Assembly: GCF_051014685.1 (NCBI RefSeq)
Contig: NW_027479034.1
Coordinates: 186,001-250,000 of the forward strand
Source: Ptiloglossa arizonensis
Lineage: Eukaryota > Arthropoda > Insecta > Hymenoptera > Colletidae
Reading direction: 5' to 3'
Length of the DNA stretch: 64,000 nt
Part shown: piece after piece, positions 1-10,675 of the stretch
Layout of the letters: each line of letters begins with the position of its first letter
How positions within the stretch are numbered: the stretch's first letter is position 1
Made by a program: the position numbers and the translations under genes
Notes under the pieces: generated by a model
What the model saw: the letters and a program-made list of their open reading frames with translations, nothing else
What the model was told of the DNA's origin: nothing
Database searches by the model: none

Positions 1-175
1 AGAACGACCTAGGGGAAAAGTGCGCATACCGTTATAATCGGGCGAGTTTCTACTTTCAGATGCAGCAGAAATTTTGCGGATTGGTCAATCCGTTCGCGAG
101 ATATGGCAGTTTGGAGATAAGAAATGCTTGAGAAACTCAAAATTTTCGCCGTTCTGATGCTCGAAACGAATAACT
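1..175 (+). repeat. Reference satellite monomer (class A) with internal map
   Basis: This first complete monomer is used as the numbering standard. Landmarks: CCTAGG palindrome at 8-13; class barcode at 18-34; near-invariant block 35-59; AAATTTT tract at 69-75; dyad CGGATTGGTCAATCCG at 77-92; TCGCGA palindrome at 94-99; AAAATTTT tract at 139-146; TAACTAG across the junction to the next unit. The consensus is about 45% GC and G-rich on this strand (46 G, 32 C by hand count). It differs from monomer 2 at 11 positions but from the monomer at 526 at one, which is the signature of higher-order organisation. Confidence 0.95.
139..146. other. AAAATTTT tract (representative copy)
   Basis: One A4T4 element occurs per 175 bp in most monomers, and a second, AAATTTT, lies 71 bp upstream at 69-75. 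AnTn elements are known to bend DNA, and such spacing could help position nucleosomes. Units with 'aaaatttgcgc' keep only a shortened A4T3 tract here. The structural effect is inferred. Confidence 0.6.
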
Positions 176-183
176 AGAACGGC
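148..183. other. Inverted repeat across the monomer junction (representative copy)
   Basis: GCCGTTCT at 148-155 is the reverse complement of AGAACGGC at 176-183, with a 20-base loop that includes TCG-AAA-CGA. Monomers with 'tcgcag' instead of 'tcgccg' keep only the inner five pairs, GTTCT/AGAAC. The dyad is centred close to the unit boundary chosen here, about 80 bp from the centre of the 16-bp palindrome. Confidence 0.7.
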
Positions 184-376
184 CTAGGGGAAAACTACAC
201 CTACCAGTGTAATCGGGCGAGTTTCTACTTTCAGATGCTACAGAAATTTTGCGGATTGGTCAATCCGTTCGCGAGATATGGCCGTTTGGAGATAAGAAAT
301 GCTTGAGAAACTCAAAATTTTCGCCGTTCTGATGCTCGAAACGAATAACTAGAACGGCCTAGGGGAAAAGTTAGCA

Positions 377-393
377 TACCGTTGTAATCGGGC
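377..393 (+). other. CENP-B-box-like site (representative copy)
   Basis: Monomer positions 27-43 read TACCGTTGTAATCGGGC. Against the mammalian CENP-B box, YTTCGTTGGAARCGGGA, 12 of 17 positions match. Seven of the nine core bases (TTCG, A, CGGG in the usual spacing) match; the two misses are the TT at the start of the core. The site recurs in nearly every monomer; A-class units read gttat and B-class units cagtg inside it. Binding by any CENP-B or pogo-like protein is not shown, and with two core mismatches the likeness may be chance. Confidence 0.4.
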
Positions 394-426
394 GAGTTTC
401 TACTTTCAGATGCAACAGAAATTTTG

Positions 427-442
427 CGGATTGATCAATCCG
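427..442. other. Perfect 16-bp palindrome in GATC-type monomers (representative copy)
   Basis: Monomer positions 77-92 read CGGATTGATCAATCCG here, which is its own reverse complement. Most other monomers read GGTC instead of GATC at the centre and lose perfect symmetry by that one base, keeping 7-bp arms around GT. Classes with GATC include C, F and several D-like units. Dyad-rich DNA is a known property of several centromeric satellites that lack CENP-B boxes; a role here is inference. Confidence 0.85.
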
Positions 443-2450
443 TTCGCGAGACATGGCAGTTTGGAGATAAGAAACGCTTGAGAAACTCAAAATTTTCGCA
501 GTTCTGATGCTCAACACGAATGACTAGAACGACCTAGGGGAAAAGTGCGCATACCGTTATAATCGGGCGAGTTTCTACTTTCAGATGCAACAGAAATTTT
601 GCGGATTGGTCAATCCGTTCGCGAGATATGGCAGTTTGGAGATAAGAAATGCTTGAGAAACTCAAAATTTTCGCCGTTCTGATGCTCGAAACGAATAACT
701 AGAACGGCCTAGGGGAAAACTACACCTACCGTTGTAATCGGGCGAGTTTCTACTTTCAGATGCAACAGAAATTTTGCGGATTGGTCAATCCGTTCGCGAG
801 ATATGGCAGTTTGGAGATAAGAAATGCTTGAGAAACTCAAAATTTTCGCCGTTCTGATGCTCGAAACGAATAACTAGAACGGCCTAGGGGAAAAGTTCGC
901 ATACCGTTGTAATCGGGCGAGTTTCTACTTTCAGATGCAACAGAAATTTTGCGGATTGGTCAATCCATTCGCGAGATATAGCAGGTTGGAGGTAAGAAAC
1001 GCTTGAGAAACTCAAAATTTGCGCAGTTCTGAAGCTCGAAACGAATAACTAGGACGGCCTAGGGGAAGAGTGCGCAAACCGTTGTAATCGGGCGAGTTTC
1101 TACTTTCAGACGCAACAGAAATTTTGCGGATTGATCAATCCGTTCGCGAGATATGGCTGTTTGGAGATAAGAAGCGCTTGAGAAACTCAAAATTTTCGCA
1201 GTTATGATGCTCGAAACGAGTAACTAGAACGGCCTAGGGGAAAAGTACGCTTACCGTTGTAATCGGGCGAGTTTCTACTTTCAGATGCAACAGAAATTTT
1301 GCGGATTGGTCAATCCGTTCGCGAGATATGGCTGTTTGGAGGTAAGAAACGCTTGAGAAACTCAAAATTTGCGCAGTTCTGATGCTCGAAACGAATAACT
1401 AGAACGGCCTAGGGGAAGAGTGCGCATACCGTTGTAATCGGGCGAGTTTCTACTTTCATACGCAACAGAAATTTTGCGGATTGGTCAATCCGTTCGCGAG
1501 ATGTGGCAGTTTGGAAGTAAGAAACGCCTGAGAAACTCAAAATTTGCGCAGTTCTGATGCTCGAAACGAATAACTAGAACGGACTAGGGGAAAACTACAC
1601 CTACCGTTGTAATCGGGCGAGTTTCTACTTTCAGATGCAACAGAAATTTTGCGGATTGATCAATCCGTTCGCGAGACATGGCAGTTTGGAGATAAGAAAC
1701 GCTTGAGAAACTCAAAATGTTCGCAGTTCTGATGCTCGAAACGAATAAATGGAACGGCCTAGGGGAAAACTACACATACCGTTGTAATCGGGCGAGTTTC
1801 TACTTTCAGATGCAACAGAAATTTTGAGGATTGGTCAATCCGTTCGCGAGATGTGGCAGTTTGGAGGTAAGAAGCGCTTGAGAAACTCAAAATTTTCGCA
1901 GTTCTGATGCTCGAAACGAATAACTAGAACGGCCTAGGGGAAAAGTGCGCATACCGTTGTAATCGGGCGAGTTTCTACTTTCAGAAGCAACAGAAATTTT
2001 GCGGATGGGTCAATCCGTTCGCGAGATATGGCAGTTTGGAGGTAAGAAACGCTTGAGAAACTCAAAATGTTCGCAGTTCTGATGCTCGAAACGAATAACT
2101 GGAACGGCCTAGGAGAAAACTACACATACCGCTGTAATCGGGCGAGTTTCTACTTTCAGATGCAACAGAAATTTTGAGGATTGGTCAATCCGTTCGCGAG
2201 ATGTGGCAGTTTGGAGGTAAGAAACGCTTGAGAAACTCAAAATTTTCGCCGTTCTGATGCTCGAAACGAATAACTAGAACGGCCTAGGGGAAAAGTTAGC
2301 ATACCGTTGTAATCGGGCGAGTTTCTACTTTCAGATGCAACAGAAATTTTGCGGATTGATCAATCCGTTCGCGAGACATGGCAGTTTGGAGATAAGAAAC
2401 GCTTGAGAAACTCAAAATTTTCGCAGTTCTGATGCTCGACACGAATGACT

Positions 2451-2975
2451 AGAACGACCTAGGGGAAAAGTGCGCATACCGTTATAATCGGGCGAGTTTC
2501 TACTTTCAGATGCAACAGAAATTTTGCGGATTGGTCAATCCGTTCGCGAGATATGGCAGTTTGGAGATAAGAAATGCTTGAGAAACTCAAAATTTTCGCC
2601 GTTCTGATGCTCGAAACGAATAACTAGAACGGCCTAGGGGAAAACTACACCTACCAGTGTAATCGGGCGAGTTTCTACTTTCAGATGCTACAGAAATTTT
2701 GCGGATTGGTCAATCCGTTCGCGAGATATGGCCGTTTGGAGATAAGAAATGCTTGAGAAACTCAAAATTTTCGCCGTTCTGATGCTCGAAACGAATAACT
2801 AGAACGGCCTAGGGGAAAAGTTAGCATACCGTTGTAATCGGGCGAGTTTCTACTTTCAGATGCAACAGAAATTTTGCGGATTGGTCAATCCATTCGCGAG
2901 ATATAGCAGTTTGGAGGTAAGAAACGCTTGAGAAACTCAAAATTTGCGCAGTTCTGAAGCTCGTAACGAATAACT
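2451..2975. repeat. Second copy of the window-start trimer A-B-C, ending in a chimeric monomer
   Basis: A at 2451 and B at 2626 repeat the monomers at 1 and 176 at an offset of 2450 bp (14 monomers). The third unit, 2801-2975, starts like class C ('gttagc') but ends like class E ('attcgcgagatatagc'), and is followed directly by F at 2976. The offset to the first copy drops from 14 to 11 monomers here, so 525 bp are missing relative to the C-A-D-E-F order at 351-1225. Confidence 0.85.
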
Positions 2976-4025
2976 AGAACGGCCTAGGGGAAGAGTGCGC
3001 AAACCGTTGTAATCGGGCGAGTTTCTACTTTCAGACGCAACAGAAATTTTGCGGATTGATCAATCCGTTCGCGAGATATGGCTGTTTGGAGATAAGAAGC
3101 GCTTGAGAAACTCAAAATTTTCGCAGGTATGATGCTCGAAACGAGTAACTAGAACGGCCTAGGGGAAAAGTACGCTTACCGTTGTAATCGGGCGAGTTTC
3201 TACTTTCAGATGCAACAGAAATTTTGCGGATTGGTCAATCCGTTCGCGAGATATGGCAGTTTGGAGGTAAGAAACGCTTGAGAAACTCAAAATTTGCGCA
3301 GTTCTGATGCTCGAAACGAATAACTAGAACGGCCTAGGGGAAGAGTGCGCATACCGTTGTAATCGGGCGAGTTTCTACTTTCATACGCATCAGAAATTTT
3401 GCGGATTGGTCAATCCGTTCGCGAGATGTGGCAGTTTGGAAGTAAGAAACGCCTGAGAAACTCAAAATTTGCGCTGTTCTGATGCTCGAAACGAATAACT
3501 AGAACGGACTAGGGGAAAACTACACCTACCGTTGTAATCGGGCGAGTTTCTACTTTCAGATGCAACAGAAATTTTGCGGATTGATCAATCCGTTCGCGAG
3601 ATTTGGCAGTTTGGAGATAAGAAACGCTTGAGAAACTCAAAATTTTCGCAGTTATGATGCTCGAAACGAGTAACTAGAGCGCCCTAGGGGAAAAGTACGG
3701 ATACCGTTCTAATCGGGCGAGTTTCTACTTTCAGATGCAACAGAAATTTTGCGGATTGGTCAATCCGTTCGCGAGATGTGGCAGTTTGGAGGTAAGAAAC
3801 GCTTGAGAAACTCAAAATTTTCGCAGTTCTGATGCTCGAAACGAATAAATGGAACGGCCTAGGGGAAAACTACACATACCGTTGTAATCGGGCGAGTTTC
3901 TACTTTCAGATGCAACAGAAATTTTGAGGATTGGTCAATCCGTTCGCGAGATGTGGCAGTTTGGAGGTAAGAAACGCTTGAGAAACTCAAAATTTTCGCA
4001 GTTCTGATGCTCGAAACGAATAACT

Positions 4026-5075
4026 AGAACGGCCTAGGGGAAAAGTGCGCATACCGTTGTAATCGGGCGAGTTTCTACTTTCAGAAGCAACAGAAATTTT
4101 GCGGATGGGTCAATCCGTTCGCGAGATGTGGCAGTTTGGAGGTAAGAAACGCTTGAGAAACTCAAAATTTGCGCAGTTCTGAAGCTCGAAACGAATAACT
4201 AGAACGGCCTAGGGGAAGAGTGCGCAAACCGTTGTAATCGGGCGTGTTTCTACTTTCAGACGCAACAGAAATTTTGCGGATTGATCAATCCGTTCGCGAG
4301 ATGTGGCAGTTTGGAGGTAAGAAACGCTTGAGAAACTCAAAATTTTCGCAGTTCTGATGCTCGAAACGAATAACTCGAACGGCCTAGGGGAAAAGTGCGC
4401 ATACCGTTGTAATCGGGCGAGTTTCTACTTTCAGGAGCAACAGAAATTTTGCGGATGGGTCAATCCGTTCGCGAGACATGGCAGTTTGGAGGTAAGAAAC
4501 GCTTGAGAAACTCAAAATTCGCGCAGTTCTGAAGCTCGAAACGAATAACTAGAACGGCCTAGGGGAAAAGTACGCATACCGTTGTAATCGGGCGAGTTTC
4601 TACTTTCAGATGCAACAGAAATTTTCCGGATTGGTCAATCCGTTCGCGAGATATGGCAGTTTGGAGGTAAGAAACGCTTGAGAAACTCAAAATTTGCGCA
4701 GTTCTGATGCTCGAAACGAATAACTAGAACGGCCTAGGGGAAGAGTGCGCATACCGTTGTAATCGGGCGAGTTTCTACTTTCAGACGCAACAGAAATTTT
4801 GCGGATTGGTCAATCCGTTCGCGAGATGTGGCAGTTTGGAAGTAAGAAACGCTTGAGAAACTCAAAATGTTCGCAGTTCTGATGCTCGAAACGAATAACT
4901 GGAACGGCCTAGGAGAAAACTACACATACCGCTGTAATCGGGCGAGTTTCTACTTTCCGATGCAACAGAAATTTTGAGGATTGGTCAATCCGTTCGCGAG
5001 ATGTGGCAGTTTGGAGGTAAGAAACGCTTGAGAAACTCAAAATTTTCGCAGTTCTGATTCTCGAAACGAATAACT
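4026..5075. repeat. Six-monomer cassette J-F-M-N-O-K, copy 1
   Basis: The cassette is recognised by a run of rare variants: 'cagaagc' with 'gatgggtc' (4026), 'gcaaaccg' (4201), 'cgaacgg' and 'caggagc' (4376), 'gtacgcatacc' (4551), 'gaagagtgcgc' (4726), 'aggagaaaac' and 'ccgctg' (4901). The same order occurs at 9451-10500, 53365-54414 and 57390-58439; the M-N-O-K part alone also occurs at 45315 and 50740. It is the best internal marker of the long HOR. Confidence 0.85.
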
Positions 5076-5950
5076 AGTACGGCCTAGGGGAAAAGTACGC
5101 ATACGGTTGTAATCGGGCGAGTTTCTACTTTCAGATGCAACAGAAATTTTGCGGATTGGTCAATCCGTTCGCGAGATATGGCAGTTTGGAGGTAAGAAAC
5201 GCTTGAGAAACTCAAAATTTTCGCAGTTATGATGCTCGAAACGAGTAACTAGAACGGCCTGGGGGAAAAGTACGCATACCGTTGTAATCGGGCGAGTTTC
5301 TACTTTCAGATGCAACAGAAATTTTGCGGATTGGTCAATCCGTTCGCGAGATATGGCAGTTTGGAGATAAGAAATGCTTGAGAAACTCAAAATTTTCGCC
5401 GTTCTGATGCTCGAAACGAATAACTGGAACGGCCTAGGAGAAAACTACACATACCGCTGTAATCGGGCGAGTTTCTACTTTCAGATGCAACAGAAATTTT
5501 GAGGATTGGTCAATCCGTTCGCGAGATGTGGCAGTTTGGATGTAAGAAACGCTTGAGAAACTCAAAATTTTCGCAGTTCTGATTCTCGAAACGAATAACT
5601 AGTACGGCCTAGGGGAAAAGTACGCATACGGTTGTAATCGGGCGAGTTTCTACTTTCAGATGCAACAGAAATTTTGCGGATTGGTCAATCCGTTCGCGAG
5701 ATATGGCAGTTTGGAGGTAAGAAACGCTTGAGAAACTCAAAATTTTCGCAGTTATGATGCTCGAAACGAGTAACTAGAACGGCCTGGGGGAAAAGTACGC
5801 ATACCGTTGTAATCGGGCGAGTTTCTACTTTCAGATGCAACAGAAATTTTGCGGATTGGTCAATCCGTTCGCGAGATATGGCAGTTTGGAGATAAGAAAT
5901 GCTTGAGAAACTCAAAATTTTCGCCGTTCTGATGCTCGAAACGAATAACT
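4901..5950. repeat. Tandem duplication of the K-P-Q trimer (2 x 525 bp)
   Basis: K, P and Q at 4901, 5076 and 5251 are followed by K, P and Q at 5426, 5601 and 5776. P is marked by 'agtacgg' with 'catacgg', Q by 'gcctggggg'. The two trimers are nearly identical. In the distant homologous region (54240-55639) the duplicated unit is instead the tetramer K-P-Q-R (700 bp), so the duplication was remodelled or arose separately in the two regions. Confidence 0.85.
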
Positions 5951-6125
5951 AGAACGGCCTAGGGGAAAAGTACGCATACCATTGTAATCGGGCGAGTTTC
6001 TAATTTCAGATGCAACAGAAATGTTGCGGATTGGTCAATCCGTTCGCGAGATGTGGCAGTTTGGGAGTAAGAAACGCTTGAGAAACTCAAAATGTTCGCA
6101 GTTCTGATGCTCGAAACGAATAACT

Positions 6126-6300
6126 GGAACGGCCTAGGAGAAAACTACACATACCGCTGTAATCGGGCGAGTTTCTACTTTCAGATGCAACAGAAATTTT
6201 GCGGATTGGTCAATCCGTTCGCGAGATATGGCAGTTTGGAGGTAAGAAACGCTTGAGAAACTCAAAATTTTCGCAGTTATGATGCTCGAAACGAGTAACT
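6126..6300. repeat. Chimeric monomer: K head, P tail
   Basis: The first part carries all K markers ('ggaac', 'aggagaaaac', 'ccgctg'). From position 77 it carries P markers instead: 'gcgga' in place of K's 'gagga', 'gagatatgg' in place of 'gagatgtgg', then 'gttatgatg' and 'acgagtaact'. The exchange point lies between about positions 34 and 77 of the monomer. Compared with K-P at 54940-55289, exactly one monomer is missing here. Confidence 0.88.
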
Positions 6301-7000
6301 AGAACGGCCTAGGGGAAAAGTACGCATACCGTTGTAATCGGGCGAGTTTCTACTTTCAGATGCAACGGAAATTTTGCGGATTGGTCAATCCGTTCGCGAG
6401 ATATGGCAGTTTGGAGATAAGAAATGCTTGAGAAACTCAAAATTTTCGCCGTTCTGATGCTCGAAACGAATAACTAGAACGGCCTAGGGGAAAAGTACGC
6501 ATACCGTTGTAATCGGGCGAGTTTCTAATTTCAGATGCAACAGAAATGTTGCGGATTGGTCAATCCGTTCGCGAGATATGGCAGTTTGGAGGTAAGAAAC
6601 GCTTGAGAAACTCAAAATTTTCGCAGTTCTGATGCTCGACACGAATAACTAGAACGGCCTAGGGGAAAAGTGCGCATACCGTTGTAATCGGGCGAGTTTC
6701 TACTTTCAGATGCAACAGTAATTTTGCGGATTGGTCAATCCGTTCGCGAGATATGGCAGTTTGGATGTAAGAAACGCTTGAGAAACTCAAAATTTGCGCA
6801 GTTCTGATGCTCGAAATGAATAACTAGAACGGCCTAGGGGAAGTGTGCGCATACCGTTGTAATCGGGCGAGTTTCTACTTTCAGACGCAACAGAAATTTT
6901 GCGGATTGGTCAATCCGTTCGCGAGACATGGCAGTTTGGAGATAAGAAACGCTTGAGAAACTCAAAATTTTCGCAGTTCTGATGCTCGACACGAATGACT

Positions 7001-8050
7001 AGAACGACCTAGGGGAAAAGTGCGCATACCGTTATAATCGGGCGAGTTTCTACTTTCAGATGCAACAGAAATTTTGCGGATTGGTCAATCCGTTCGCGAG
7101 ATATGGCAGTTTGGAGATAAGAAATGCTTGAGAAACTCAAAATTTTCGCCGTTCTGATGCTCGAAACGAATAACTAGTACGGCCTAGGGGAAAACTTCAC
7201 CTACCAGTGTAATCGGGCGAGTTTCTACTTTCAGATGCTACAGAAATTTTGCGGATTGGTCAATCCGTTCGCGAGATATGGCCGTTTGGAGATAAGAAAT
7301 GCTTGAGAAACTCAAAATTTTCGCCGTTCTGATGCTCGAAACGACTAACTAGAACGGCCTAGGGGAAAAGTTAGCATACCGTTGTAATCGGGCGAGTTTC
7401 TACTTTCAGATGCAACAGAAATTTTGCGGATTGATCAATCCGTTCGCGAGACATGGCAGTTTGGAGATAAGAAACGCTTGAGAAACTCAAAATTTTCGCA
7501 GTTCTGATGCTCGACACGAATGACTAGAACGACCTAGGGGAAAAGTGCGCATACCGTTATAATCGGGCGAGTTTCTACTTTCAGATGCAACAGAAATTTT
7601 GCGGATTGGTCAATCCGTTCGCGAGATATGGCAGTTTGGAGATAAGAAATGCTTGAGAAACTCAAAATTTTCGCCGTTCTGATGCTCGAAACGAATAACT
7701 AGTACGGCCTAGGGGAAAACTTCACCTACCAGTGTAATCGGGCGAGTTTCTACTTTCAGATGCTACAGAAATTTTGCGGATTGGTCAATCCGTTCGCGAG
7801 ATATGGCCGTTTGGAGATAAGAAATGCTTGAGAAACTCAAAATTTTCGCCGTTCTGATGCTCGAAACGACTAACTAGAACGGCCTAGGGGAAAAGTTAGC
7901 ACACCGTTGTAATCGGGCGAGTTTCTACTTTCAGATGCAACAGAAATTTTGCGGATTGATCAATCCGTTCGCGAGACATGGCAGTTTGGAGATAAGAAAC
8001 GCTTGAGAAACTCAAAATTTTCGCAGTTCTGATGCTCGACACGAATGACT
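7001..8050. repeat. Tandem duplication of the A-B-C trimer (2 x 525 bp)
   Basis: A 7001, B 7176, C 7351 are followed by A 7526, B 7701, C 7876. Both B units share a private variant, 'agtacgg' with 'aaaacttcacc', and both C units are preceded by 'cgactaact', so this duplication is local and recent. The clearest difference between the two trimers is 'gcataccg' against 'gcacaccg' in the C units. A, D, E and F follow at 8051-8750. Confidence 0.88.
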
Positions 8051-9450
8051 AGAACGACCTAGGGGAAAAGTGCGCATACCGTTATAATCGGGCGAGTTTC
8101 TACTTTCAGATGCAACAGAAATTTTGCGGATTGGTCAATCCGTTCGCGAGATATGGCAGTTTGGAGATAAGAAATGCTTGAGAAACTCAAAATTTTCGCC
8201 GTTCTGATGCTCGAAACGAATAACTAGAACGGCCTAGGGGAAAACTACACCTACCGTTGTAATCGGGCGAGTTTCTACTTTCAGATGCAACAGATATTTT
8301 GCGGATTGGTCAATCCGTTCGCGAGATATGGCAGTTTGGAGATAAGAAATGCTTGAGAAACTCAAAATTTTCGCCGTTCTGATGCTCGAAACGAATAACT
8401 AGAACGGCCTAGGGGAAAAGTTCGCATACCGTTGTAATCGGGCGAGTTTCTACTTTCAGATGCAACAGAAATTTTGCGGATTGGTCAATCCATTCGCGAG
8501 ATATAGCAGTTTGGAGGTAAGAAACGCTTGAGAAACTCAAAATTTGCGCAGTTCTGAAGCTCGAAACGAATAACTAGAACGGCCTAGGGGAAGAGTGGCC
8601 GAACCATTGTAATCGGGCGAGTTTCTACTTTCAGACGCAACAGAAATTTTGCGGATTGATCAATCCGTTCGCGAGATATGGCTGTTTGGAGATAAGAAGC
8701 GCTTGAGAAACTCAAAATTTTCGAAGTTATGATGCTCGAAACGAATAACTAGAACGGACTAGGGGAAAACTACACCTACCGTTGTAATCGGGCGAGTTTC
8801 TACTTTCAGATGCAACAGAAATTTTGCGGATTGATCAATCCGTTCGCGAGATTTGGCAGTTTGGAGATAAGAAACGCTTGAGAAACTCAAAATTTTCGCA
8901 GTTCTGATGCTCGAAACGAGTAACTAGAACGGCCTAGGGGTTAAGTACGCATACCGTTGTAATCGGGCGAGTTTCTACTTTCAGATGCAACAGAAATTTT
9001 GCGGATTGGTCAATCCGTTCGCGAGATATGGCAGTTTGGAGATAAGAAATGCTTGAGAAACTCAAAATTTTCGCCGTTCTGATGCTCGAAACGAATAACT
9101 AGAACGGCCTAGGGGAAAAGTACGCATACCGTTGTAATCGGGCGAGTTTCTACTTTCAGATGCAACAGAAATTTTGCGGATTGGTCAATCCGTTCGCGAG
9201 ATATGGCTGTTTGGAGATAAGAAACGCTTCAGAAACTCAAAATTTTCGCAGTTATGATGCTCGAAACGAGTAACAAGAGCGCCCTAGGGGAAAAGTACGG
9301 ATACCGTTCTAATCGGGCGAGTTTCTACTTTCAGATGCAACAGAAATTTTGAGGATTGATCAATCCGTTCGCGAGATGTGGCAGTTTGGATGTAAGAAAC
9401 GCTTGAGAAACTCAAAATTTTCGCAGTTCTGATGCTCGAAACGAATAACT

Positions 9451-10500
9451 AGAACGGCCTAGGGGAAAAGTGCGCATACCGTTGTAATCGGGCGAGTTTC
9501 TACTTTCAGAAGCAACAGAAATTTTGCGGATGGGTCAATCCGTTCGCGAGATATGGCAGTTTGGAGGTAAGAAACGCTTGAGAAACTCAAAATTTGCGCA
9601 GTTCTGAAGCTCGAAACGAATAACTAGAACGGCCTAGGGGAAGAGTGCGCAAACCGTTGTAATCGGGCGAGTTTCTACTTTCAGACGCAACAGAAATTTT
9701 GCGGATTGATCAATCCGTTCGCGAGATGTGGCAGTTTGGAGGTAAGAAACGCTTGAGAAACTCAAAATTTTCGCAGTTCTGATGCTCGAAACGAATAACT
9801 AGAACGGCCTAGGGGAAAAGTGCGCATACCGTTGTAATCGGGCGAGTTCCTACTTTCAGGAGCAACAGAAATTTTGCGGATGGGTCAATCCGTTCGCGAG
9901 ACATGGCAGTTTGGAGGTAAGAAACGCTTGAGAAACTCAAAATTCGCGCAGTTCTGAAGCTCGAAACGAATAACTAGAACGGCCTAGGGGAAAAGTACGC
10001 ATACCGTTGTAATCGGGCGAGTTTCTACTTTCAGATGCAACAGAAATTTTGCGGATTGGTCAATCCGTTCGCGAGATATGGCAGTTTGGAGGTAAGAAAC
10101 GCTTGAGAAACTCAAAATTTGCGCAGTTCTGATGCTCGAAACGAATAACTAGAACGGCCTAGGGGAAGAGTGCGCATACCGTTGTAATCGGGCGAGTTTC
10201 TACTTTCAGACGCAACAGAAATTTTGCGGATTGGTCAATCCGTTCGCGAGATGTGGCAGTTTGGAAGTAAGAAACGCTTGAGAAACTCAAAATGTTCGCA
10301 GTTCTGATGCTCGAAACGAATAACTGGAACGGCCTAGGAGAAAACTACACATACCGCTGTAATCGGGCGAGTTTCTACTTTCAGATGCAACAGAAATTTT
10401 GAGGATTGGTCAATCCGTTCGCGAGATGTGGCAGTTTGGAGGTAAGAAACGCTTGAGAAACTCAAAATTTTCGCAGTTCTGATGCTCGAAACGAATAACT
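9451..10500. repeat. Six-monomer cassette J-F-M-N-O-K, copy 2
   Basis: This run is exactly 5425 bp (31 monomers) downstream of the copy at 4026, with the same order and nearly the same sequence. It differs at a few points, such as 'gagttcctac' in its M unit and 'actagaac' before M instead of 'actcgaac'. It is preceded by an L-type monomer (9276, 'gttctaat'), which pairs with the L monomer at 57040. Confidence 0.85.
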
Positions 10501-10675
10501 AGAACGGCCTAGGGGAAAACTACACCTACCGTTGTAATCGGGCGAGTTTCTACTTTCAGATGCAACAGAAATTTTGCGGATTGATCAATCCGTTCGCGAG
10601 ATTTGGCAGTTTGGAGATAAGAAACGCTTGAGAAACTCAAAATTTTCGCAGTTTTGATGCTCGAAACGAGTAACT

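Noticed and set aside
94..99. TCGCGA and CCTAGG (8-13) as functional sites
   Set aside because: They are six-base palindromes present in most monomers. They are useful as restriction landmarks, but nothing suggests function beyond that.
5160..5390. Recurring minus-strand reading frame of 76 codons (also at 5685, 19333, 26506, 54499, 62199 and others; 85-117-codon forms at 29055, 30705, 31329 and 34081)
   Set aside because: It is 231 bp long, about 1.3 monomers, and recurs because the repeat recurs. 175 is not a multiple of 3, so the frame shifts at each unit and stops follow. No start context, domain or codon signature supports a protein; the longer forms arise where one base is deleted or a stop is mutated.
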